A DNA stretch of 64,000 nucleotides, from positions 1-64,000 of the forward strand of contig JARGSG010000131.1 of NCBI GenBank assembly GCA_030374805.1, read 5' to 3'. Below the pieces are notes generated by a model that was given only the letters and a program-made list of their open reading frames with translations, had not been told where the DNA came from and ran no database searches. The first letter of the stretch is position 1. Each line of letters starts with the position of its first letter. The position numbers and the translations under genes were made by a program. The DNA comes from Gracilaria gracilis (lineage: Eukaryota; Rhodophyta; Florideophyceae; Gracilariales; Gracilariaceae). Shown here one piece after another: positions 11,544 through 22,299 of this stretch.

Positions 11544-12884
11544 AGATCCAGCACCTACTCGGGGTATGAACCTTTACACTTTACAGTATGACAAAATAAC
11601 TTGGATGACATGATGGACATAAAGATATAAACATAAGTAGATTGATAGCAGTTCTTGTTATTTGAGGTTCATATTTGCCTTCTGGAAAACGTTTTCTATG
11701 AATTAAAAACTCTTCTTCTGCCAAGAAGATAGTTCGAAACCAAATCGTGTACTTCCCCACACTCTTCTTCGGTCTAGGATTGGGAATATAGTCTTAGAGA
11801 GTAGCAACTGCTTTTCAAACACATGAGAGAATGGAGGGGCAAAACTGGAATCAGAATGTCAACGAGCCAGGAATTATGCCTTTTGGAGTGTAGCCCGCAC
11901 CAATATTCCGCCCAGGAGGCAGTACACTACTTCAATTTCTCACCACTGCTGCTATCATAGATAACCAAAACATATTGAGTATTGTTGGTTATACTCTCGT
12001 TCGACTAGAATTCGTAACTCTTGATGGACAACATATCCAACCGTTCTAGTGCGAGGCCGAAAATATTACATGGCGGAATTTGAGAAGTGGTGGAAACATA
12101 CAGATTTCATAAAAGTATGTGGAGAAAGATATGTGCTCATTGGTCAAATAGGATAGAGAGATTTATGTGATGAAAGCTTTGATTTCTTTCTTTTTTCCTA
12201 CCTATCATTTTTTTCATGAATATTGTATATGCTCAAATCACAAATGCATCATTAACTTCGGGACCGAAATATTTACATCCAAACCGGTATACGAATTGGT
12301 TCTTCTATTTGCGTTGCTTTCTCTACATGAAGCTGTTGTTACATTTTCATGAAGCTGAACGAAAGGTATACGCCCATGAGCTAGAGAATGGTGTGAACTA
12401 TGTAAAACTTGATACCACACTTTTATGCTCCATTGTCACATTTTTGGAGGCATTTTTTATTTCATTGGTTGTCGCTGTGGGAAGAAAGTGAGTATCTTTG
12501 CTCTGGAGTGTAAGACTGTGCTCTTATGGTAATGTGCCAGAAAGAAGGATTATAGAGTAAATCCGGTTCTAGTCAAAACCGAAGCACTGGTTTCAGAACA
12601 TAAATTGGGTTTAGTGGTGTTTCGGCTTTCCTTCAGTTTTGGTAAAGTATACATTGGGTACTGCTTTATGACATCAGGAGTATTCTTCGCCCTCTGGTGG
12701 AGCCTTATGAGTCGTTCTTTCGGGACTCTTCTCTGCTCACTGTAGGATTTTAAAGCCGCATTCACAACATTATGGCCAAATTTGGTTTGGTTGGAAGCAG
12801 CAAATTTGTTCTAGGCAGTTCTGGAAGGCTGTTGATGCCTCGGGTATGATTTCATACTGAGAGGAAAGGTACATGAGTGTAGGA

Positions 12885-14064
12885 TTTTCAGGGATTTTAG
12901 TTTACAATCCTGTGGATAACTGCGTAAGCGTCTGGTTATACAATTTAACAAGTAGTGGGGCTATGAAGAAGTTTTAGAGGTCACTTCTGAACAGGCCGAA
13001 ATTTGGTTGGGCATGCCATAGGCTTAGACATGATGTACCTGTCAAAGAAGTGAAGAGCATCTCCAAATTGCTTGGAAAGTTTTCCTGTTCTTCATTTGTT
13101 CTTTTTAGTTCTGTGTGATTCAAGGGAATGGCAAGATATGAAAGTTCCTGGAAGAGACTTTACGATACGGAGATGGAATTTTACGATTGCGATAAATGCA
13201 TTGATGCACAGTAACGTGCCCGGAGCACATACTGAGTGCTTCATGGATTTTTGGAACCCTGGGACACTCTTTGACGGTTTCCTTGCTGCGCGAGAATTTC
13301 ATCGGAGGGCAGCATCTCATTGCAGTGCCCAGTTGGCGCTTCTATCGCTAAACCCATGCACTGCACTATGTCGCTCAGTTTTGATTCTTTGGTACTCCCA
13401 AGGTTAGCAGCAAGCTTCCGATACCGGAGAAAATTGCATTGCGCATCCCAGCGGCATTTTGACATGTACAGGGCGTAGTATAGCCGTCCACAACGTTGTT
13501 TGTAATTTTGATTAGGAATGGCAATTTGAGCCGTTTCGGTAGGTCTGGTACCTTGTGGGGTTGCTGAAGCTCCGAGCTCTCTTTATCTTCCTTACCAAAC
13601 TTTGTGGTAAACTGGAGTGCTTAGCGTTGTGAAAATTGTGTTCTTAAATTGATTCAACGTCACAAAACAAATAGCAGAGTTTTATTACAGCGGAAGCCAT
13701 TAAAAAGGATGTAAGGTAGCGGTAGGAGGCCTTGAGTTTTCTCTGGTGAAAGAAAAGGTTCTTGTGACCGATTAGTGCAGTGTAAAATTTGTTTCGTATG
13801 ATATCTTTCTTCCTGGACAGAGTTACTTCTGAAGCGACGACTGTAATATGAAATTTCACCTAAAATTACTTAGGCCTTGGATCTTCAATTAAGCTATAGA
13901 GAGCACGGTTTCAAATTTTTAGGGTAGCTATTAAGCTTATATGCGTAACTCTTGGTAACTTAAATTGGCCATAGCGAGTAATTAAAGGGGATGGACACAC
14001 ATGTATTCATAGTGTTTTGGGCGTGTGTCCGTCAGAGAAGGCCTCCTAGGCCTGTTCACGCAGT
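12885..14064. other. No gene recognised
   Basis: Unique sequence between the tandem array and the copia remnant. The longest open stretches (about 110 codons near 13,072-13,407) lack an ATG start and have no recognisable domain. Nothing supported. Confidence 0.6.
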
Positions 14065-14170
14065 TGTGACAAGCAGGAACCGATGGCAGAACGCGTCCGT
14101 TCATCGTCGTCGCATGGTTGTTTATTGTGCTGCTTGTGCTGCTGTACAGATGTAGACGCGTGCTAACCGT
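14065..14170 (-). repeat. Dispersed ~105-bp repeat, copy A
   Basis: From TGTGACAAGCAGGAACCGAT onward this segment matches 45,675-45,780 in the same orientation, including the downstream GTGCTGCT...GCTGTA.(C/A)GATGTA.ACGCGTGCT region. It lies just beyond the 3' end (minus sense) of the decayed copia pol, where the 3' LTR should be, so it is probably LTR-derived. That origin is inference. Confidence 0.6.
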
Positions 14171-14629
14171 GCTGAAATTACGTTTTGAAGGCCTTGAACG
14201 CGCTGTTCTCTCTCTCACATGGACCCCTTGCGTGCTAGCAGGTCTCCCGATGTCGATAGGTCGTTCAATCGGTCAAAGGTGGAGCTTCTTGAGGGTTTTC
14301 GTGAATGTACTTGATCGCTGTGCCTTGGTGATAATATCAGCCTTCATTATAGATATAGGCGCGTGCCGCACACTCAAGTTACGTTTCTGGATGTGATGAT
14401 GGAGGCAATGATGACGAAGGTCTATATACTTCCTTCTTTTTGAAGATCCGCTTTGTAATGTGGCTCCGAAAGCGTCCTAGTTGTCCATGTACATTGGAGT
14501 GGGTTGTTGAATTTCAAGGCCAAGAAAGCAGAGTATAGATCTGAACAATATAATGTCATCTGCTGCCGATATCGCGGCAATGTATTCCACTTCGCAGGTT
14601 AACACTGCCGGAGTTGACTGCTCTTTTGA

Positions 14630-17429
14630 TTAACAATCGATTAGTCTGTATTTTGCAAAAAGGTACCGCTCCTGAGGTAGAGCGGTGCGTAGCCGTGTCT
14701 CCTGCAAAGTCGCCATAGAATACGATGTTGATTGGACGACTGGATTAGTTTCTTTGTTGGTGGAGGATGGTGGGTAGAACAGTCCGTAGGTCTTGGTTTC
14801 CTTGAGATACCTAGCGACTGATTTTACGTGCTTCCACTGGCGTTCAGTGTGTTGCGTGAGAGCGAGGGACAACTTTGACGTGACATATGCAATGTACGGT
14901 TAGGTACCGGTGGCTAGCCATCAAAGGCACCCGATGACCTGACAGTGAAAGCTTTTGGATTTGGATGACATGGTATCACTGTCGTTGGGAGGGTGGTGCC
15001 CTAGTCCCGATGTGAATGGGTGCTTCTTTCCGTTCGCGCGTTGTAAGCCCAGTAGTTCTAGAACCTGCTCAATGGTGTTTGGCTGCGATATAGATACAGG
15101 CCCATTTCCGTGGTGGGAAATGGGCCAACCAAGGTACTTTGTTGGTGTTCCGAGGCGCTTAATGTCGTATTTGTGTGTCAGTCGATTAAACAGGATATCG
15201 ACATGATGCTGATGTTTGGTTGCAACCAGAAAATCGTCTATGTTTGAGCATATGATCTTGTGTTCAATGTCGGTTCTTTTGCAGAATAGTGCTAGGTCGT
15301 ACTCCCAATGTTGAAATCCGAATGATGTAAGGTATTTTCCAGCCTCTGTGAGGTAGGTGTGGCGGGCGGCTGGTGTACCGTATAAGTATAGTCTTAGCTT
15401 ATTGTTTGGTGTTTGTGCGATCCAATTGCATTTTGGATGTTGTTTCACCCAAAGTGAATTCTGATGCTTGAATTGTTCATTGTTGAAAGCAGAAGTGATG
15501 TCAAAATGCTCGACTTTTAGATTGTGTTGCGCTGGGGGACCAAAGATGAGGCATGCCATGAATTTCTGAAAGAGTTGTGCCGAGGTATGGGGTTGATTGT
15601 AGGGTTTGTATGGAATCATTTTACGCCTCACACCAAGCAACTTGCTTTGTGTCCTGCTATCTGACCATGGATGTTCCGTTTGTATCGGTGAGTCATGGGG
15701 AGAGGTATTAATCGCTTGGGAACGGCGTCGTGTGAGAGCCGTTGTTAATTCTCCCAGTTGGCCCAACTTATCAGGTTTGGAATTGTGTGCCGTGGCCCAT
15801 TGCCTCGCGTCGGGAAAATTCTGGGCTTATTTCCTACTTTGCGATGATAGTGTGTGGGGGATTATTTTCGATGGTGTTTTGTGGGGCGTGAAGGATTTGA
15901 AGGCTGCGGATTGTGTTGCAAAGGGACCCTTTTGACTAGTGTTAAGGCGAAAATTCATTGCCGGAATTTGTATTTGTCTTCCACCGCCGATGCTCAAGGT
16001 CATGATGTTATGCAGGGTGATACCATACAAGTAGCGCACTGGTATTCCTCGAAGTTCCAACTTCGTTTGTTTATCCTAATCAACAGGTAATTACGTATAA
16101 CCGAGCAGACCGAATGCGAAGAGGTATTTGGTTGTTGCCTGTGTGCTGAACAGGACTTCGTAGGGTTACTTTCCGGTGGTGGTGGGGGAGTGATGTTGTA
16201 TTTAAAGGTTACGTCTCGTACGGCATCTTCCCAGAGCTCTTCTCCCATTCCGCTGTGTCTGAGATTTGTCCTGGCCGTTTACATCATGGGTCTGATTGAA
16301 TCTTTCCACTATAGAGTTTTGCTGAGGTGTATATGGTATGGATGGGTGGTGGATAGTTCCTTATTGTTGTAGTTGGATTTTCATGTCTTTGCTAAGGTAT
16401 TCCATTGCATTGTCGGATCTGAAAATGGCTGGATAGTGTCCGGTGATGTTGTAGAAGAATGCTGATACTAACGCGTAAATGTGGGCTACCTCTTTTATTC
16501 ATATGCTGAAGTACATATAAAGATAACAACTCTGTAGGTCTACAAATATAGTGAAATATTGGCTTGCTTGGTGAGATTGGCATGGCATTGGACCGCATAC
16601 GTCTGACGTGATTCTCTGTCCCCATCCTGGTGGGTTTCTGTTTTTGTAGTGTGTACATTTCCTAACCCGTCCTTGGATGCAGACGCTGCAGCTAAGCCGT
16701 TTTTTGGATTTGTTTCTGAGCGTAGGCTCATGAATGATCCCCCTTTCTGCCATGCTGGCCAGGCGTTTTGCCGTTGCATGATTAAATATCAAGTGCCATT
16801 TGCGCAGATCGTTTCCGCATCTATTGTGTCTTTTTTCACTGTGCGGGAGGTGTGTGATGGATGCTAAGGAAGTTGGCCGTAGAACTGGGCATTTTTTCAT
16901 CTGCTTCTTTCTTCTTCTTGCTACGCCGGGTTTTACGACGTGTTGGGAGTGGCGGTGGAAGAGTTTGCGGTTGTGGGTTGGCGGAGATTTTGACATAGGC
17001 TTTTGAGGCCTGTAATACTGATTGCGCTGTTGATTGGGAGGGTGTAAGCTCCATTTTGTAGGCGTTGTTACGCCATGATGCAGTACCAAAAAGTTTAATT
17101 GGTACTGTACGACTACGTATATATGCCTGTTTCAGTGTGAAAATTACTGGTACGTATCGAACAGAAAAGAAATGGACGGACAAAAGGTTGCCTTGGACGT
17201 CGTTGTTAATGAGAGTGGGGACCCGCAGTTTCGTCCCATTATTCGTGATCATTGTGAGTGTGCCCCTCTTCGTTGTCTGTAATGGTTTTGGGGCAGAGGT
17301 GACAGTTGTGGTGGAGTGAATGAGGTTAGCCTGGTCTGGTGTGGAGTGGGAGATGATGGAAGGATGGGCGGCTGAATCGAGTGCAAACGTACACTCTTGT
17401 TGGGCAGACCTATCTTGAGGGTTTTCCAA
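14630..17429 (-). pseudogene. Ty1/copia pol remnant
   Basis: Protease segment (about 17,429-17,090): FALDSAAH, with Ala where retropepsins have the Gly of D-S/T-G. GAG-pre-integrase (about 16,860-16,680): an HLIFNHAT helix followed by CSVC. Integrase: SDVCGPM with the first Asp, then YTPQQNSIVERFNQT with the catalytic Glu near 16,290-16,345, and an integrase C-terminal part (about 16,250-15,950). Reverse transcriptase (15,766-14,921): FDITSAFNN, and NIDDFL at the YVDD position, so the Asp pair is kept but the motif is altered; then LGTPTKYLG. RNase H-proximal segment (14,872-14,630): RYLKETKTYGL. Several frameshifts and stops separate these, so no functional polyprotein is possible. Compared with the copia at 51-56 kb the RT sequence is clearly a different lineage. 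Confidence 0.85.
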
Positions 17430-17689
17430 AGCCTCTAACGCTTGTAGTATTTCCTCTGGAACTTGATTTAAATTGGCGGATGTCGCTCTTGCCGACCCTC
17501 CTTAACGGCCTCCACGACGGGTTTTTTATCTTTCAGCGCATCAAGTTTCTTGTTTATATCATAAATGGCGTTTCTAAGATTTCGCGAACTTGCTTCGCCA
17601 TAACTTTCTTGTCCTATGCCTCTGTGTGCGCGTGATGAACATGTGCCATACTTATTCTTGGCCGTAGAATTATTTTTTGTCTCGCCAGT

Positions 17690-17872
17690 TATGCCTGTTT
17701 ATTGAGAAAGGAAATATTCATAATTCTCCAAACGTTGTTGTGTTTCAGCGATTGTTTTGGGTGGAGAGTCAATGACCATAATTGTCGCCGTCGCACTGAA
17801 TTGTTCATCTTGAAGTAAGCCTTGTAAAACAAAATTTATGGTCGTTCTCTCGTCCTGTGTTACTGGAGTAGT
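17690..17872 (-). pseudogene. Ty1/copia gag remnant, truncated by a gypsy LTR
   Basis: The minus-strand frame reads TINFVLQGLLQDEQF followed by a TIAETQQRLENYEYFL segment, resembling the Gag (UBN2-type) region of copia elements, where a 'LLRGLP' segment precedes a 'TLEEVxxRLxxYE' helix. The frame is open up to 17,872 and is cut there by the LTR starting at 17,873. I looked for the missing N-terminal part right of 39,160 and did not find it. Confidence 0.55.
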
Positions 17873-18377
17873 CGTACAAATACCGATAAGGTGTGGGGTA
17901 TATTTGGTAGAGGGAGCACTCGAGCGCTCAACCTAAAGGGAAAAGCACACAACCAATATGGTAGTAGTAAGCACCTGACACCCGCAGGAGCAAACGACGT
18001 GGCAACTAGTCTAGACCGTGTAGGTATGCGGTAGTAGACGTCGACGCGCGTAAAAATCTGTATAGTGGTAGAGTAGCAAGTGACCAAAATTGTATAGTTA
18101 CTGCCCTAATTGTGCCTGACTTTAAAATACCCAAGGGAGAAGGCGAGGTTCACACAATATATACAAGGTGCACCGACGCTGATCTCCCGTGCGGGCATGA
18201 CGTCATCGGCTGCACCCATGACCTACTCTCATGGGCCAGCAATGTTAAGCTAAACTAAATTAGAAATCAGAAATTATGAATTATAAAATAGCAAACACCA
18301 GTTGAGTGCAGTGCAGCCAGCAAGGCGCGCAGTTAGGCCCACGTGGCACTAACCCATTGAGGTCTCATTGTGCTACA
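17873..18377 (-). repeat. LTR of the outer Ty3/gypsy (3' LTR, minus sense)
   Basis: About 500 bp match 38,650-39,160 in the same orientation. In minus sense the LTR starts TGTAGCACAATG and ends near GTACG (the other copy ends TGTACA). A polypurine tract (minus strand, AGGAAGGGGGTC) abuts it at 18,378-18,390. The inner gypsy has the same junction (GGGGGATC, then TGTAG), which supports the boundary. The two LTRs differ at many positions by eye, and no matching 5-bp target duplication remains. Confidence 0.75.
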
Positions 18378-21300
18378 GACCCCCTTCCTACTCTGCGCTA
18401 CGCCCTCATGGCTCATAGATCCTCTCACGAAGTTGGTTGCATCATCGTACCAATTGGGTCAGCGGTGCAGCCATTGTGCGATTTTTTGCCGTGTGTCGCG
18501 GCCGCTCTGCGATACGGAGCATACCTGCTCACCATTTTGGTCATCATCAACAGCGGCTTATTCAATTCCATTTGCAGTTTGGGCGCGTTGCGCGCTCATT
18601 GCGTACCCTCGAGGTTCGCTCACGTCAGAGTATACTTTTACGGATTACCCGTTTTGATCTCCTTCTCCGTGCTGGCACACTAATTTGGGAATGAGGAGCG
18701 CCTTTGCGTTCCTGGGCGTGCTGTACAGTGAGGGAGTTTGGAGTGGTTGCGGCGTGTCTCTCTGTCCCTTCGAAGTTCCATCTTCTTCTGTTCTAGGTGC
18801 TGCTGCTGTATCCTTTGAGGTTGTTTTACCGTTACCCTCCCCGGTTACATTTTACCCCTTTGAGGTTGGTTTGTATTTGCTCTGGCCTTCGTGGCCTCTC
18901 GCCCGCCCGACATAGTTAAAACCATTCATGATGACCCCTGGTCCTTACCAAACCCCGTGGGTAGCCTGGTACTAGCGTACGGGCTCGCACCCGTAGCGGT
19001 ACACGACCTTTGTTTGTTCTCCACGTTAGTCATTTGGAAGAGTTAATCCCAAGGGAAGGCGCGCCCGAGGCGGCCAATGCCAATAACTTGTCGGTTGAAG
19101 AGGCATGCAACCCCGAACGGGTAGAAGTTTGGAGCATGAGCTCCGGCGATTCACCCATTGCGAATATAAAGACAATTCAGTTCACCCCTGCGGTTGAGTG
19201 CCCGGCGTCTCAACTATTCCCTCACCGTGATCACCGAAATATGTCGGGTGCCGGTCTTTCGCGTGGTTGTAAAAACGGCATCACCAAGTCTGGTTCACGC
19301 AGTGCTGCGCTGTACAATACTGCATCCAAACAGGTTTTCGGAGCCAGACGGTTCAGTATTCTTCTCACCAACCTCAAGAAATTCATGAAGTGATCCAGAA
19401 TCCGTACGGTTTGTAGCCAGAGATTCCTTGTTGGATTTCCTATTACGGTTTGAAACCGTTCACCACGGCCGATGAGAACGTTTCCCAACGTGGTACCTTC
19501 GGGATCGATCCAAAAAATGGTTTCGCAAGCGACACTGTACCACCAGTGTTGGCCCGTGGAGCCGGAAAATAATTCGCTTCCAGGAATCTTGCGAGGTCCA
19601 ACTCTGGATACCAACTTGGGTTGGTTTTGTTGGGACTGTGAGCGTCTCCGCTCGGTCCCGCAGACGGTCCACCGTCAAAATAAGGAATCTTAACCTCGTC
19701 AGGGTCGGCTTGAGTGCTACGAAAGTCGCCAGCTCCACACACCAATGAGGTATTTCATTCTCCCACTGTATCCTAGCGACTTACCCTGCGTTCATATTGA
19801 ACCGAAGCTCCACTACTATCGACGTCTGAACTAAAGATTTGTCACTATGAATCCCTCCCCCAGCAGTACCTTGCGGCTTCTTCACTTTGGTGTGCTTCGA
19901 CAGGCCCTATAGTACCATACGTTGGGCTAGCCGTTTTTGGTGGGGTGTGGATGCTGCCACGGAGGCTCACATTTGCCCGCGGTCCAGCTTCAACCGCGTC
20001 ATGCAGAAGTTCCACAACGTGGAATTCTTCTCTCAACATAATAAGAGACGGACCTCCTGGTATGTGGCTCTAAAAGAGTGGCCAACCACGTGGTTGAATA
20101 TCTATGAGGTACCAATGTCGCTTAGCGTTCAAACTCAACCATTATTAGCTTACTTTGGGAGCTATATCACCCGTAAATACGATCTGTACTACCTCATTTG
20201 GTCGATTGCCTTCGCGGAATGGGCCGTGTTGGTGGCCGTCCTGGGCTGCCCGCTGCCCGGTATTGGCTAGGATTGTTGCTCTCGCGAAGCCGAGATTTAC
20301 CATGAAGGTGTGCAACCTTCTGGTCGCATGTTGTTCATTCCCCTGAGGTTCATTCGAGCCATACTGTACAGCAGTTCGGACTTGGAACAATTGTGGCTAG
20401 TAGGAACTACTCAGTTGAACAACTGGAGTCCTTGCTTACCCAAGTGGAGAGATTTTCGTGGGGCGCCTACCAACGGTAGGAAATGTTCAATCCGGATCTT
20501 GAAAGGTTGCGTCCCGCGCAGAGCAACGCTACCCCGGGGCACCAACCAACCAGGGACGTCTAGAGAGTCCCAAACCATTCCAAACCGTGGTGGAATCGCC
20601 AGATGCTACCCCCGTGGCGCTTCAGCGCCTACTCCCGCTCCGGAGAAACGCAACATGCCTGACCATACCGATATAACTTCCCTTTTCTCGAGTGCCACAA
20701 GGGTGAATGGGCCTCCGCGAGCTATCCTCGGGTTTGTCATGGATGCCACTGTGGCACCTGTTCCCTCTCAAGTGGACTCCCAAACTGTTTCACTTTTAAT
20801 GGCTAGGGTCCGCCAAGCCTGCGTGTTTAAATTCCAGCGGGCCATCCTACCTCTGTGGTCATGGCTCTTACCCTCCGGGAAAGCATCCTGCCCCGTCACG
20901 CACAGAACATGCGATGATTCTCCCAAATTGGTGAGTTCCGGAACCGGTTCCAGGTTGAGCTCTATCAGATGGGTACCAACCAGGTGGCGGGCCTAGCGAC
21001 GGCTATAGGCCCGACGCCAACAAACCTTTTGCAGGATCCCCTCTTTGCTGCTAGCCTGAAACCCGGCCTTTTAGCCGTTCTGCAGGCTTCTCTCCACACC
21101 GGGTTGTCGGTATTTCCGTCGGTTGCGCATGCGAGCGTGCCACCTCTGATGGGTTCTGATGTAATTCCAGGCGTCACCGTGCCTATTAGTATCCCCGGGG
21201 GTCATGGTAGCGCACCTGGCCAGGCTCCAGGCTAGACTCCTCTCTTCCAGCCTTGGCCGAGAGGCCATCAAAACACCACTCCGGATCGGAGGTATTCAGC

Positions 21301-22290
21301 TAGAGGCTCCTCGGGGCCTCCCTTTGCCACTAACTCATCAGGTTGATTCTTGTCTCCACTTGGGTCTGTGCTTGGGCCACGTTGCTTCTGCATTCCTGTT
21401 AGTGCTCGTCTTCAAATAAAGTTAAGTGTTATGAGTTTCCAGGTTAGGTTCCAGTTACCATATAACGGCGCTGTGCAGCGAGAGGGGAAGCACGAAAACA
21501 GCTTTCCCCTTCCTTAGAGCTGCGCATCTCCAATCAGGTTTTGAAATTTCCCTCCCCCTCCTTATACCAGCGTACTGTGATTGGTGAAGGTTAATTAATT
21601 GTAGGGAAGTGAACATGTTGGTGCGCCGATGGGCGTTCGTGCGACGCAGCGAGCTGTTACGCCTCCCCATGAGGTCAGATGTTGTGCCCCGCGCTTGCAC
21701 GCAGTGGGCAGCAATGTACCAAAATGTTTCTCGAGAAAATGACGAGAAAATTACCCTTCCACATGGTAGTGAATAGGCATAAAACACTTTTGGTCTGTAT
21801 CTCGAGAACCAAGCAGTTTCAAAGCCTGATGATGGCCGACTCGCGAGCGCGGCCCGGTCAAAATGCTTGGATTATTTGACCATGCCGTTGCTCGCTCCTT
21901 ACACACAATAGTGTAAAACGAATCGGTTACTCCGCACGGCGCGCCATGGGCGTCGCGCGTCGACCTCGACATTTGAAGGGTATAAATGTTTGAATGTTTC
22001 CACCATCTCGGTTTGCGCATGTGTGGCGTGCGCGTTCAGGCACGTACTACGCGCGTGCATGGCGCGTGCACAACGGAGCGTGAACAACCGCACGTGGAGC
22101 TTTATCGCTACCGGTTCCGCATACGTACCTCTTGTGCTAGAATGCTTCGTTTTTGTAATATCTTCCGGGTGAGCGCTCATTAACCACTTCGGTCTTCGTG
22201 ATTACGATGCTTATTCCCCTCCCTTTGGGGATTGTATCACCTATACGGTTTACCCATCATTCGTCATATCGTCTCCCTTGCAGTTCCAGT
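18378..22290. other. Post-pol region of the outer gypsy
   Basis: About 3.9 kb between the chromodomain end and the 3' LTR. Its left edge is a polypurine tract on the minus strand (18,378-18,390). It contains a decayed plus-strand coding remnant (listed separately), an AATAAA at about 21,415, and a block (about 21,700-22,020) that resembles the post-pol region of the inner element at about 31,850-32,140 in the same orientation. No gene is recognised on the minus strand. Confidence 0.5.
19010..21235 (+). pseudogene. Unassigned plus-strand coding remnant, antisense to the gypsy
   Basis: Consecutive segments in all three plus frames read like globular protein but are broken by stops and frameshifts. 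About 19,330-19,700: NPYGL, YYGLKPFTTADENVSQRG, GTFGIDPKNGFASDTVPP. About 19,830-20,010: QQYLAASSLWCASTGPIVP. About 20,350-20,470: SVEQLESLLTQVERFSWGAY. About 20,640-20,830: TDITSLFSSATRVNGPPRAI. About 20,855-21,235: a helical MALTLRESILPRHAQNMR part, then GEFRNRFQVELYQMGTNQ, then a Gly/Pro-rich end. AATAAA follows at about 21,415. I do not recognise the family. It could be a captured host or viral gene, or an extra antisense ORF of the retrotransposon; antisense ORFs between pol and the 3' LTR are known in some plant Ty3/gypsy lineages. Confidence 0.35.
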
Positions 22291-22299
22291 GGCTTACCC

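Larger units (their letters stand above)
1..12884 (+). repeat. Tandem array of a ~2.1-kb unit (6 full copies + partial)
   Basis: The same sequence recurs head to tail. Taking the first base of the window as phase zero, units begin at 1, 2052, 4166, 6294, 8434, 10538 and 12653, giving periods of 2051, 2114, 2128, 2140, 2104 and 2115. Much of the length difference comes from a 12-bp minisatellite inside each unit. The seventh copy diverges from the others at about 12,884. The left end lies outside the window, so the array probably continues. Copies are nearly identical, which implies recent amplification or homogenisation. Each unit holds a TATA-like box, a short upstream ORF and a Lys/Ala/Ser-repeat ORF. 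No transposon domain or terminal repeat is visible in the unit. Confidence 0.97.
14065..17872 (-). mobile_element. Decayed Ty1/copia retrotransposon (left copy)
   Basis: Reading the minus strand from 17,872 down to 14,630, remnants follow in copia order: gag, protease, GAG-pre-integrase/integrase, reverse transcriptase, RNase H. The order integrase before RT defines Ty1/copia. The element is riddled with stops and frameshifts and its gag is cut at 17,873, where the LTR of the outer gypsy element begins. No LTR pair was found. Confidence 0.85.
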
